Positions 14,801-25,527 of a DNA stretch of 64,000 bases are shown piece by piece. Each line of letters starts with the position of its first letter. The stretch's first letter is position 1. Below the pieces are notes generated by a model that searched no databases, was not told the origin of the DNA, and saw only the letters and a program-made list of their open reading frames with translations. Source of the DNA: Dirofilaria immitis (lineage: Eukaryota > Nematoda > Chromadorea > Rhabditida > Onchocercidae); contig JAKNDB010000107.1 of NCBI GenBank assembly GCA_024305405.1, positions 5,130,501 through 5,194,500 of the forward strand, given 5' to 3'. The position numbers and the translations under genes were made by a program.

Positions 14801-17800
14801 AATCATACAAAACAAGCTAAATAAACTTATAATTCTAATGCAGAATAAAAATTCTTACCCTAGAATATCTAAATTTTATGAATCATAAAAAATAAACTAA
14901 ATACGCTTCCAATTCTACTGCAGAATGAAATTTTTACCCTAAAATATAAATTTCGACCACCCGTTAAACGACCAGTACGAATCTGCGATATCCTTTCTCC
15001 TCGATAATTTTCACGAACGAGAACCATCCGATAATTTTCAAATATGAAGTCATATTTGGGAAGAACAGTTGTCCTGGAAATGTTACAGGGCTATATGATT
15101 TCGATTAAGAACCAGTGACAATATTCCTATGATATATATGGATACTTTTTTTATTTTTGGATTATTTTTATGAAATCTCATTCAGAATGCTTCATTTCAA
15201 TATAAGAATATCAACTGACATATGACAAGAACTAAATAAAATAGCTGTCAACTACCTGAAATGTGAATACTTTCGAGGAAAGTACAAAGATGTAATGTCG
15301 CTCATGAACTTGCCTTTATGTGATATACCACTGAAGAGTGAAACGACCTCAAGAATTTATGCTATAAAATATTCCTTAAGATTCTGCACATTACAAGAGA
15401 TTTATTAATATTGTACTGCAAAGTCATGACACTTTATTTTTTATCTTTTACTCTAATCAGTATTTCAACGAAAACTGAAATAATACCTTTTTCCAAAACA
15501 TCCTTTAAACGCCTACCACGCCATACATTCATGCGCATTTTTATCTGATGCATCCAAACACCGAAACTGAATTGTTCTTCGTTGTTATAAACCGCATCGA
15601 TCTACAAATATCCGAAAAATACAATATATAAATTTGTTGGTATCTAAGTTTATTTTCTTAAAATGTTTAATTTATAAACATGACCCGAGAAATGCAACAC
15701 ATAAACTTATTAATATTAAATTTATTTTCCTAAAACTTGTAACTGGAAAATACCCGTCTTTTCATATTGAATTCCGTATCTTCATCGAGACCGAACATTA
15801 GCTTCAGAGCAAAAAGTATTATTGCAACTGCTTTAACATCAACGGATGGCATTACGGAATATCTATACAAATAACAAATTTTAAACTTATACGATTAAAG
15901 TTGCGATCTGCAAATGAAAGTAAAAACATCATCTAATGAAATCTGTCATAAACCGAATTGCTCAAACATCACGAATGCTTTCTTTTATGAAAAAAGAGAA
16001 TTTTTAATTTTAAATTCTTATTATAGACTGGTAAGAAAAGAAGTAGATTAAAAGAAAATCTGGAAAAAAAAGGAAACTTTGAAAATCTTTCTGACTAGTA
16101 TTACTTCATTTCAAAGAAGAAACAGCGAATGAGCGCTTTGGAATTTGAAGGTGAAATGCAGTTTAACAAAGAAAATAAATTTAAATTCATTTTGCTTACT
16201 GGCGACCACAACCTTCTTCCAACTGATAAGTGCTTTGCTCAAGCGCAAAGGTGATATTATCACAGAAAGCATTATTCATTCTTTGTAGTAACGCTTTAGA
16301 ATCAACATTACTGAATCGATGAGTAAATTGCTCATCAAAAACGACATTTGGAGAAGAAATAACGAAAATGGTGTGAAGACGTTGCATAAAATCCATCGGC
16401 AAATTAAGATTGTAACTAAGACGAACCAAAATCTGCAACATTGATCATAATTTTTTGGATTACCACATTTGTGAATATATGCAAATTTTATATGAAAATC
16501 GACATAAGCCCATAAGAGATAAAAACTGAAGGAATCAATTATATTTGAAATAAAGTTAAAGTATTTAAAATAAAGTTGAAGATAATGACCAAAACATTTC
16601 GAAAAACTCACTCGCTCAAAAGAGCAAGGCACTGGCTGCATCGGAATATCAGTTAATTGTGCAACCACCATAACTGTCCGCATATATTCATATAGCGGCA
16701 TTGTCTAAAAGTATTAAACGAAATAAAAATATACAATACTTAGGAGAAAGGGATTTTACATTTTTATTTTTCTGTTTTGAGCAAGATCCCTACGAATTTT
16801 TTTGTTGATCGGAAAGGGAAGGGATTGACTTTCAATAGAATTAACTAAATTTTTCACATAAATCAAGTAACTTCGTCGTCGTTATCTGTCAAAAATTTTC
16901 AGTTCCTAAATATGTATGCAAATGTATATTTCAGTTTAGTAATCATGTCGTTAAATAAATAAAGTGCTACATGCAATACGACATTCAGTGTGATCTGAAC
17001 TGATCTGAATTTTTCTTGATTGAAAATTTGAAGAAAAATTTTCCGTTATGTATAGTTATTTTTTTGAAGTTTTTCATTATGTTTAGAAGATTTATAAGGC
17101 AAGCCCTGTCGAAGAAAAAAGCTTGCAATAACAGAAGCATAAATGAAAATATATTATTATTTCGTTTTTCTGAGGTAAAGATAGGAAGCAAGAATACCGG
17201 TGTCCTCGGACAAAAGAAAGCCCTTTAGCATTGAAAATATCATTTCCTTTCCCTCCAACAAGTAAAGCTGCGGACTGAAACAACGATACTGGAAAACGAC
17301 CTTCACGAAACCATCTGAAAAACAATACAGCTTTTATTCAAGTAGGAAATAATGGAAAAACGCCGCATTCTGAAACTTGAATTTCTAACAAAAGATACTG
17401 CAAATACCGAGTGACATCAGATAATAATATCCAATTCGCACCAGATAATAAGCACCCGAGATAAAGGATAACCATAATAATTTCAATATTCATTGGAATA
17501 CGCAAAAGCTAAAAATTAAATAGTTGAAAGATATCACAAAATGTTATTATGATAATCACAGTTAAAAATACAACGATCAGTGCTGCATTCTATATCTCGT
17601 GATTTTAAATGAAGAATTTTAGAAATAAAGACAATATAAATTTTGCAAATTTTACGGATAATTCTACTTGTAACCAAAATAAAAATACACACGACATCTC
17701 CAATATAGCCATTTTATTCAAAATGCTTTTTTTCAAATACAAATATCCTAATCCTATAATTTATGACGTTGAAAGCACGACATCTCGTCATATATATATT

Positions 17801-20167
17801 TTATGATACAGTTTTATTTGTGATTTCACAGAGATAATTGAAATTTCGCATTAAGTACAAATTCACAGATGTTAATAACAAATTTTTTTCATGCGCTTGG
17901 AAAATAAGAATTTCTCGAAGTCAGAGAAAACACAGAAAAACTTGCTACAGAAAATGCATCCTTTGATAGTTTTGTTCGTTCTTCTACAACTTCTAGATCA
18001 TCCTAAAAACATTTGAGGAAATACGATCAAAATGCATAATTATCTCATTTGCAACTCACGTTTCACAGCTTTAACTAATCTTTCAATTATCATTTTGACA
18101 ATAATAGTTTAAAAAATGCAACCCCAGACTTTAACTTAATTGATGAGCAAACAACGGTTTAGATTTGAGTAATTAAACCATGATCGAACGTTACGCGTTG
18201 TAAAATTAATAACAGAACATACCGTATCAATTTCAGCAACTTGAACATCTAGATTTGCTTTGATATCTCGGCTTGATACCAATGATATAATATTTTCACC
18301 TTTTCTCAATTGTTCTTCTTTTTGTATTTTAGCTTTCACTTCCTTTGCTTTTTTGCGCTTCGCTACAATGAAAAGAATTTTGAAGATATTTCCTTCACTT
18401 ATATCGATATATGTTTTCCTTGCGAATTAAAACTTACAGTGTTTCGCAAGCAATTAAACAATGCAGTACTGTAGAGATGCATTTGTGACGTTTAAATCTG
18501 ATAATATCGAACGTTGTTTGAGAAAGGTGACCCGAATTTAAAATTGAGGATTCTTGTCTATATTTAACAGTGAAGTTAACACTCTGAAGTACCGCATACA
18601 ATTCAAATGTTCTATTTGCTACTGTATGTAATAGGATTAAACCGATGTTTTTCAATATTCAAATTATATTAATGCTTACTATTTTTCGTTCTTTACTAAT
18701 GGACAATAAGGATTTTTTTCATCCAGTTCTTCCTCACAAAAAGCTATTCGGAAGTGCTGCAGGTAATGCTGCAGTATACTGAGGACATGCCACTAAAATA
18801 TGAGAAATCACAAAGCGACATAGTCTATGACAAACAAAAATATACTTATTCAATTTTCAGAAAACTTGAATATTCTGCACTAATTAATTTTATAAAAGCT
18901 AGATCGAAAGTAAAAAAGTAATCCATGCAGTAATGGATACCTACTGTAGCTCACAATTCGTTTGGAACAAAATCATATATTTACAATACAATTCCTGCCA
19001 CCCTATTAAAAATACAAAACAGTAGATTAATAGCAAGCCTTGACACATTCCGGTACGCCAAAATCACGAATCAGCATGGCTGAGAAATGTGAAAGCAATT
19101 TCGTAAAAGTTGCTAACCGTAAACCAGCATGTCCAAGATATGCTGGGAAATCTTCTTTCAAAGCTGGCAAATGACATTCTTCATCAGTTGCCACTTCCTA
19201 AAGTGCGTTTAAAAAATCCTCATTAATATTCTTAAACATATCTTAAACAAATCATAATATCTAGATCACTGCTTATAGAAGATTTGATTCATTTCAGATG
19301 ATTGTATCAACACATTGTTTAAGTCTTTTTGAGATGATATTTACACCTTTATTCTAAAAACAAAAAAAAAAATAATCTCCTAACGAAGTAGAAGCACACC
19401 ATCTCGGTTTTTTTTCTTGCTCATTTTTAGTTGCCTTGATCTTCCTTCGACGAATTTTCGTTGATGATGCTGACATTAGAATTGCACCTTCATCATCGTG
19501 ATCAAATTCACGAAGAACCTATATAATCGTTTGATTATATAATACTTTTTATAGATACTATTGTGGTAGCACCAATTAAAATAATTTCAGGCTAAAATTC
19601 CTTTTCATAAATTGATGTATAGAAAATTTGCATGTTAACTCCTCCTCATGTAACTACACTTATCATATTTAACACGTACGAATTTCTTTTTAATTGAATA
19701 TATTCGCAATATTAAATATACCACTAGTAATATTTTACTTTCGTGGATCTAATAAATTATATAGAGAGATAGAGAAATTTACATAATGCCTTTTCATAAC
19801 ATTGACTCATTACATTTGGAAGTATGAATTTACCTTTAATACTATCCACACTATTACTTTTTACTTTTTGGCTACAGTAAATAAACCTAAGGTCTTATTA
19901 ACCTGTGATTGTGTGTTGCACACCGCACAATAAAAAAACCGTCTACGAGAGCGAAATCTGTTGAACAACAATTGGTACAGTATTTCGACATTCGGATGTA
20001 TTTCTTCTGCTCACATCGTCAAGATACCACTTTTTTAACATATGAATCTTATTCTGTAAACCAATCGAACTTGGCATAAAGCATCCTAAACAAGGAAGGC
20101 ACATACTAAATTCCGAATTAAAAATAACAAATTCAACCGCGTGCAAACCACAAAGCCTATCATCCAA
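11801..20167 (-). CDS. TAF1B: TAF1B, RNA polymerase I TFIIB-like factor
   Basis: TAF1B is the TFIIB-related subunit of the Pol I initiation factor SL1 (yeast Rrn7) and recruits Pol I to rDNA promoters in the nucleolus. About 24 exons run from 20167 to 11801. The first (20167-20015) holds a zinc-ribbon pattern CGLH...CLPC. Exons 19518-19400, 19197-19045, 18792-18680, 18362-18223, 18002-17949, 17508-17408, 17314-17212, 16704-16612, 16432-16200, 15862-15754 and 15601-15487 carry the two cyclin-like folds: ILLSDVTRWFREGRFPVS resembles the vertebrate LLLSDLLRFVEEG core, and VKAVAIILFALKLMFGLD matches its AVIVVVLKLLF segment. The tail (14375-14234, 14043-13975, 13908-13824, 13582-13411, 13325-13175, 12805-12727, 12616-12536, 12295-12209, 11898-11801) is nematode-type, ending in a Ser-rich stretch. 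Reading opens on TTG with no in-frame ATG, so the true start is unresolved. One-base homopolymer slips occur near 19410, 18350 and 15055. Exons between 14779 and 14420 are unclear. Confidence 0.85.
14778..14937 (-). repeat. TAF1B intron made of two tandem ~80-bp copies
   Basis: Copy one (14778-14857) and copy two (14858-14937) align along their length with scattered substitutions. Each carries GAATATCT or GAAATATCT at one end and an ATTCT...GCAGAAT core near the other. The span equals, to within a couple of bases, the intron bounded by the donor after 14938 and the acceptor before 14779. At the copy junction on the minus strand the sequence reads CTAGGGTAAG, an acceptor-like AG beside a donor-like GTAAG. 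Confidence 0.7.
15602..15753 (-). repeat. Second TAF1B intron with internal tandem duplication
   Basis: This 152-base intron contains two diverged copies of a roughly 73-base unit: about 15611 (TCCGAAAAATACAA then TAAGTTTATTTTCTTAAAA) and about 15684 (CCCGAGAAATGCAA then TAAATTTATTTTCCTAAAA). Divergence is higher than in the 14.8-kb case, suggesting an older duplication. Confidence 0.55.
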
Positions 20168-20956
20168 CTAATCTGCATAAAAATTTCCAAATAATCACAA
20201 AGATAAGGTCAGTTTCATGTACCTAAAAATGGTGAGGAAATATAATTTCATATCACTTTACCAATGAAACTGATAACAATGGAATTGGTGGAAACATTAA
20301 CGACTGATATTAACTGCACAAAAAGTAATACCAGCAAATGATCAGCTTACATCAATAATCAAAACAAACAGATATAGCAAATGAAACAATGCACCGTTAA
20401 TAATTATGCAATACTGGAAATTTTCGATACATAAAGTCAAATCGATTCAAAATAGTCCCAATTCACAATATTTTTTTTTAATGTAAATATCAAACTAATT
20501 TTCAGAAATTATTATCGCCTTGAAAAATGTTTTATTGTATTGCAACTTCAAATATGAATCTAAACTGTAATCTTCCTAAAAATTCTAACAAAACAACTAA
20601 TCCTACAAGATCCAGGAAAGACGTTGGAATAGCATTTGGAGAACCAGGAAGGTGAACAGAAAAAAATCCTAATGATGTAGAAAGAAAACAAAACAAATTT
20701 TTATAACAAAAAGCTTCCGTGCAAACAATCAAATTTTCGAAATTTTCTAAAAAGAATTGTCAATTTCTAAGATGCTGGACTTTTAAGAATTTTTAATTTC
20801 TACGTATCTTTATCCATATGATTATAAACAAGATCATTTAAAAAGCTGTGAGCCAATTATTATATATTTCCAGCTGATTCACACAATAAGTCCATTGATA
20901 ATATTTTGAATTCATTAGCACAAAGTAACCTCTGATATGTTCATCATTTCATTTAT
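20168..20956. other. Gap between SGF29 and TAF1B
   Basis: This 0.8-kb gap should hold the SGF29 3' UTR and the TAF1B promoter or missing first exon. On the minus strand an acceptor-like TTTTTATGCAG precedes the zinc-ribbon frame, and TTTTTAGGTACATG lies further upstream. Neither gives an in-frame ATG to the TAF1B exon at 20167. Confidence 0.5.
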
Positions 20957-22774
20957 TCATTTTTTTGAAGCGCGACGTTTATATACTTTCGGTACTTTGT
21001 GAGTAAGAACATAGCGTTGGGGAACTGGAAGAGGAGGTGAATAACCCTGTGGGAAGGCCGAATCTTCGAATGCCACTAAATAATCATCGACTGCTGTAAT
21101 TGGTAATTGATCGATTACTCCCTAAATAGGAAATGTTATCTTATAAATACAGAAAAAGAAAATTTTATTATTTCGATATCATTTTAGGAGCTCAAAAATA
21201 TTAATTGCAAGCTAATAAGAGAAATCAAAAATCTTGAGCTCTGATTACCATATAATAATAAACCAATATCTAACACAGTTTAGTATTTCTTTTTCATCGA
21301 ATCTTCTCACGGTTCTAATGCTTAAGTAATTACCTTATAAAAGCACGTTGTTTGAGGATAAAGTGCAAGTACGATAGCACCCACAGGAAACAAAGCATGT
21401 CTGTCCCGCATAGGATCTGCTCGCCATCGCGGTAATGGAATCATGCGACTTCTTCGAACAATATATTTGGCTCTTTGTTCATCATCAATATCTTTAACCT
21501 CATACTTCGAGGCTGCAAAGACACTGGTAACTTCAGCAAGCATCCATATTCCATCAATGAATGCGGCTACTTCCATACCTACCTAAAACTTTACATTTTA
21601 GTAAGCAGTCTGATTAAAACGATTTCAAAAAAGTTGATTTAAAATCTTTTTCTTGAAAAAGACTAAAATATGAAAGAACCTTCAAAGACATCGATACAGG
21701 TGCTGAAATGGCAGCGACTAATGCGGGTGGGTGAGTATCCGGAGGTCCAATCCAGAGCGGAGCAGTGCGTGCATTTTGCGACAACATTTGCATCAACTCG
21801 CCACGACCTACTAGGTTACCACGCTGTAGTTCGTATTTTTTTTCGTATTTTCTCGATATCCTCAAGCAATTTCCTAACGCAAGTGGCTTCCGTCTCGCAC
21901 GCTTTTCTAGCTAAAAAAATATTTTATAAATCAGCAACATTTCAACCATGAAAATATAATAAAGCATTTTAGCATATCCGTGTGGAGTCACATGCAAAAA
22001 AAAAAACATGTATGTAAAAGAAATAATGCATTTACTGATTTGGGAAAATCTATGAAATAAGAAACTTTATATAGAGTTTTCTAAAAAACATAATTCTAAT
22101 TTCAACATAACAATACAATTTTTAGTAAATTTTATTCGACAATATAATAGAGAATTACCTAAAAACTCCATGTTTTTTACTATTACCTATGCTGATTAAA
22201 ATTTCTTCTAGAAAGAATTTAAAAAAAGTCTAGAAAATTAAAATCGGAAAAAATTTAAAAAAGAGGAAAAACAAAATCGGAGTTTCAGGGAATTAATACA
22301 CGAAACTCGCAGTATGTCATTCATTTAATAAATATATCCAAAGGATAAAATCTAATCAATACCGTTTTCATACAGATTTAATACTCGGCCTCGGAGAGAG
22401 CCATTCAATTTGCATCCAATACTGAGTTTATTCTTATCAACTAATTCTTGTAGAGCGGATAATGACTCATTAACTTTTTTCTTCAATGGAATTACTGACT
22501 TCATCTGCAATGTTTCAAAAACAATCAAAACGGAATATCGCATGAATATGCTGATTAGCGTTTTTTTGATTTCAAAATTCCATACATACAGTTCAACAAT
22601 TCAATGTTACTCATCTGTTGCTATCACACTTATGGAGATACTAATATCAAGAAAGACAATCATTTCGAACAACAAATTTAAAGATACCTTTTTATGGACA
22701 TCTTGTAATGCGATTTGTAATTTCTGTTCATCTTTATCTAATTCACTATTACGACGCCGCTTACTCCGACGCAT
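20957..22774 (-). CDS. SGF29: SGF29, SAGA-associated double-Tudor protein
   Basis: SGF29 is a SAGA (and ATAC) histone-acetyltransferase module subunit that binds H3K4me2/3 through tandem Tudor domains. Five exons are read: 22774-22688, 22504-22363, 21910-21680, 21582-21334 and 21121-20957. The N-terminus is a basic MRRSKRRR stretch followed by a helical region; the middle has RGELMQMLSQNARTAPLWIG, matching the family's RRGVLM...LPLWIG segment. The Tudor part shows WMLAEVTSVFAASKYEVKDI, LALYPQTTCFYK (near-identical to vertebrate SGF29) and the family-typical GYSPPLPVPQRYVL end. Exon 3 (21836-21843) has a T8 run (A8 on the coding strand) where seven bases restore the frame; with that correction all exon phases agree. 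Length, about 280 residues, is normal. Its start is 8 bp past the MZT1 stop, suggesting co-transcription. Confidence 0.95.
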
Positions 22775-22782
22775 CCTCTTGT

Positions 22783-23317
22783 TCAACTGTTTTCTTCCTT
22801 ATTTTTCTAAAACTTGATTAAAACTGTTAAATGTTTCAAAACAGTTTAGATAAGTGAATTTTCGGTATGAATTTTCTAAAATATTTTAACATATTAGATT
22901 AGTGCCGTGCAGAACATATTAGAGCAATCGATAAAATTTTAATTTAAAAACTAAATGATCTACCTTTCCAGAATAACGAGTTATAGCATCAACAAGACTT
23001 CGATGTGAAACACCTTTTGCAGTAATCCCACACAAATCAACAACTGAGATGATGTCAGAGGAACATGAAGCAAAAGGGCTAAACTTTCGATTACTGAAAA
23101 TTGATAACCAGTTTTGCTTTTGGAAAGGTTATTTTTAAATTCTGACTTTCTTAGAATAAATTTGTTAATTCAAAAACAACAAGCACAGAATAAACAATAT
23201 CAGTGCAATTACATACCAACCAAACGTTATCAATTTGCACAATGAAAATAACTTACATTCGATAGTTTCCTCCGATAATTGAATATTCTCTTTTAAGCCT
23301 GATTGCTGGAAACTCAT
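22783..23317 (-). CDS. MZT1: MZT1 (MOZART1), gamma-tubulin complex small subunit
   Basis: MZT1 is a tiny helical protein that binds the N-termini of gamma-tubulin complex proteins and is needed to recruit and activate microtubule nucleation at spindle poles. Three exons are read: 23317-23257, 23093-22974 and 22806-22783, giving about 71 residues, a normal size. Visible family features are ETIELIESLALLLHVPL, then QLLICVGLLQ and GVSHRSLVDAITRY, which align with vertebrate LLEISRILNTGLD, TLSICVRLCEQ and GINPEALSSVIKEL. A four-base T run at 23015-23018 must be five for the frame to continue; this is one of several such slips here. An alternative end reads through the last donor into VDHLVF and stops. 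The ATG is 11 bases after a TTTTTTCAAG acceptor-like site. Confidence 0.85.
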
Positions 23318-24588
23318 GAAAACGAACCCTTGAAAAAATCTTCTACTTTAAAAATAGAAATATAAAATATTTTATACGACGACCCGAAAATACCTTTCCG
23401 AAATTTTCTACAATGCATTATAATTCTAAATAATCGAACACAAAGTTCTTGGCATTAAGATTAGAATTCCCTTCCACTAAGATAGAAAATCTCATAACTT
23501 TATGATTGATTTTTTGCTTATAGCAGGTCTTATAATACCAAAATTTCGTAAACCACTTCAAAGTATTTCTAAGTTAATTCATATAACCTTAAATTAGCCA
23601 GTACTCTTTCTTATTCAAGTTATTCCTGTAGTTTAAAATTTAAGTAGAGGCAGGAAAATTGATATTATCTAACTGAACAGACATTCCGCAGGTGGCATAA
23701 CCAATACTATAATGAAAAACAACTCGAAATAAAAATTAAAATTTATTCAAATTTATGCGAGTGATTAAGGAAGCAGAAATAAATTTCTAATCCATTTGCA
23801 AGTAACTATAATATATAAACGCGCAAATTAAGGAATTAATGATTCCTAAAGAATTTCGATGGCATAGAATTATGACAAACTCATAACTTGGCATACTCGA
23901 AAATCGCTCGCATAGTTTTAAATTTTTGGGTTTCTCTTCCTTCCTCAGTTCTTCTATTAGATTTAACATAGCATAATATTATCAGTCTTTTAGTAAATAA
24001 CAGTCAAACACGGAATGGTGTGATTTTCCTGCAGAAATACCCAAAACTTTCGAAATATTTGAATTTTGCAGTTAGAATTCAAAGTCTATGAGCCGGTAAC
24101 TGAATATGACGAAAGATGCTTCGAGTATTGAAACGATGTGCCTCTCTAGCCGATTAGAAGCAGAAATTTCGGCACTAGCTATGTAGATAACATTTCGATA
24201 TTTCCAAAATGAAAATCCCGACCAAAATATCGGACCAAAATATATTTCGATTAAAAGTAAGTGAACTATTAGAGAATGTCAAGTATATGGAAAACCTTTG
24301 TGATTTTGAGCTAATTAATCAAGTAATGAAAGAAACGGATGGAATTATTTCAAACACAAAAATTTGGTAAAATTTTATCCAAAAAAAAATGAAACCAAGA
24401 CACATATAAGAGATAAATAACTGTACATTTAATATTGACAAATTTAATCAGAATGCTCGGATCCTAGCGAACGATTTAATACCTCACATCACATTGAGAA
24501 ATCTACTTGTAATTGGCAAAAATTAAACAAAATCAGTATAAATTTATCATCGATTTCATGTCTCTGGATCAAATACGATGGATTTCGC
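23318..24588. other. Gap between TSEN54 and MZT1
   Basis: This 1.27-kb stretch has no supportable coding exon on either strand. It should contain the TSEN54 3' UTR and possibly the promoter of the MZT1-SGF29 unit. Confidence 0.55.
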
Positions 24589-25527
24589 TTATAAACAAAC
24601 TGTCTGGTGATCAATATTATAAAATATAACGGCAGGTTGCTGAACAACAGCTATCAGCAATCTTCCATCATGAATCTTTGAACTTAACCAATGCAAATCA
24701 GAAACAGATGGAAATGGAAAACGAATGTCCACAATTAACAACCGATATATTGGCTTTGGCGAAAGGTTACGGCAAAACGTACTATCACCAACATATATAT
24801 CGTAATCAATGGGCAAGTGAATTGAATCTGAAATATCATCCGCAAGATTCCGTTTCAATATCTTTGCTCTCTCTTTCCGATAATCTGACCAAGTAGGGAC
24901 GCGACTAGAGAACTGGTCGAATCTTGGCCAATAATGCGGTCTTAGGAATTCTTTAAAATTCCTTCGGCCGTCGTTGTGTCTATCCCAATTAATTGATTCG
25001 ATGTTTGATGTAGGGAAATCTTCGGGTATACCAAATACTTTGATTAATTTCGGATTCTGGCGAAAATTGGTCACTGTCAGCTTCATCGATTCAACAGTGG
25101 GGAAATGATCTAGGAGATTAACAGGAAAAGAAGATTTTGACCTATGCTCCCATCGCTTATTATTCTCATCGTTTACAGAGATTCCGAAAGCTTTATAAGG
25201 TACAATAACATAGCCGGCACGTTTTAGATATGAGTACACGAAAAATTTTTCTGGTGTGACTAGAAATGTTCCAAGTAATCGATAACATTCCTGCACAGAT
25301 AACTGCATTCCACGATGAAGAACAACAGCCAAGCCAGTTTCTACCATCCAGACTACTTCTTCTACAAAAAAATAATGACTATTTCTTCGCCTGATGCCCA
25401 TTTTCATTTCACAAGCATTTCGTAGCTGAAGCGCTTTGAAAGCTCTTTCCTCAGCGTTATATTCGATTAGAGTTAACTTCTGGCTGCTTCGTGCATTGTT
25501 TGACACATATTTCAAGTGAGAATTCAT
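24589..25527 (-). CDS. TSEN54: TSEN54, tRNA-splicing endonuclease subunit
   Basis: TSEN54 is a structural subunit of the heterotetrameric endonuclease that cuts introns from pre-tRNAs in the nucleus, pairing with the catalytic subunit TSEN2. A single uninterrupted 312-codon frame starts at the ATG at 25527. The N-terminal Sen54 domain (residues about 65-115) shows EEVVWMVETGLAVVLHRG, LSVQECYRLLG and VYSYLKRAGYVIVPY, matching the family pattern of EE..LLE.G, LSVQEAY and F..LKR.GY. The C-terminus (about 260-312) has DLHWLS and LLIAVVQQPAVIFYNI, matching the vertebrate end that includes LIFALVDHGDISFYSF. At 312 residues it is much shorter than human TSEN54 (about 526), lacking most of the variable middle. 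The lack of introns is notable beside intron-rich neighbours. A TATTGTAG acceptor-like site lies about 40 bases upstream. Confidence 0.9.
   Translation of the reverse strand: MNSHLKYVSNNARSSQKLTLIEYNAEERAFKALQLRNACEMKMGIRRRNSHYFFVEEVVWMVETGLAVVLHRGMQLSVQECYRLLGTFLVTPEKFFVYSYLKRAGYVIVPYKAFGISVNDENNKRWEHRSKSSFPVNLLDHFPTVESMKLTVTNFRQNPKLIKVFGIPEDFPTSNIESINWDRHNDGRRNFKEFLRPHYWPRFDQFSSRVPTWSDYRKERAKILKRNLADDISDSIHLPIDYDIYVGDSTFCRNLSPKPIYRLLIVDIRFPFPSVSDLHWLSSKIHDGRLLIAVVQQPAVIFYNIDHQTVCL

Noticed and set aside
16276..16701. 141-codon minus-strand frame as a single gene
   Set aside because: Only its first part (16612-16704) is a TAF1B exon; it then runs through an intron and overlaps another TAF1B exon in the wrong frame.
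18434..18655. 73-codon minus-strand frame as a TAF1B exon
   Set aside because: Skipping it gives a protein with the same phase and better resemblance to the family, and no acceptor before it fits.
24678..24896. 72-codon + strand frame
   Set aside because: Antisense shadow of the TSEN54 coding exon.
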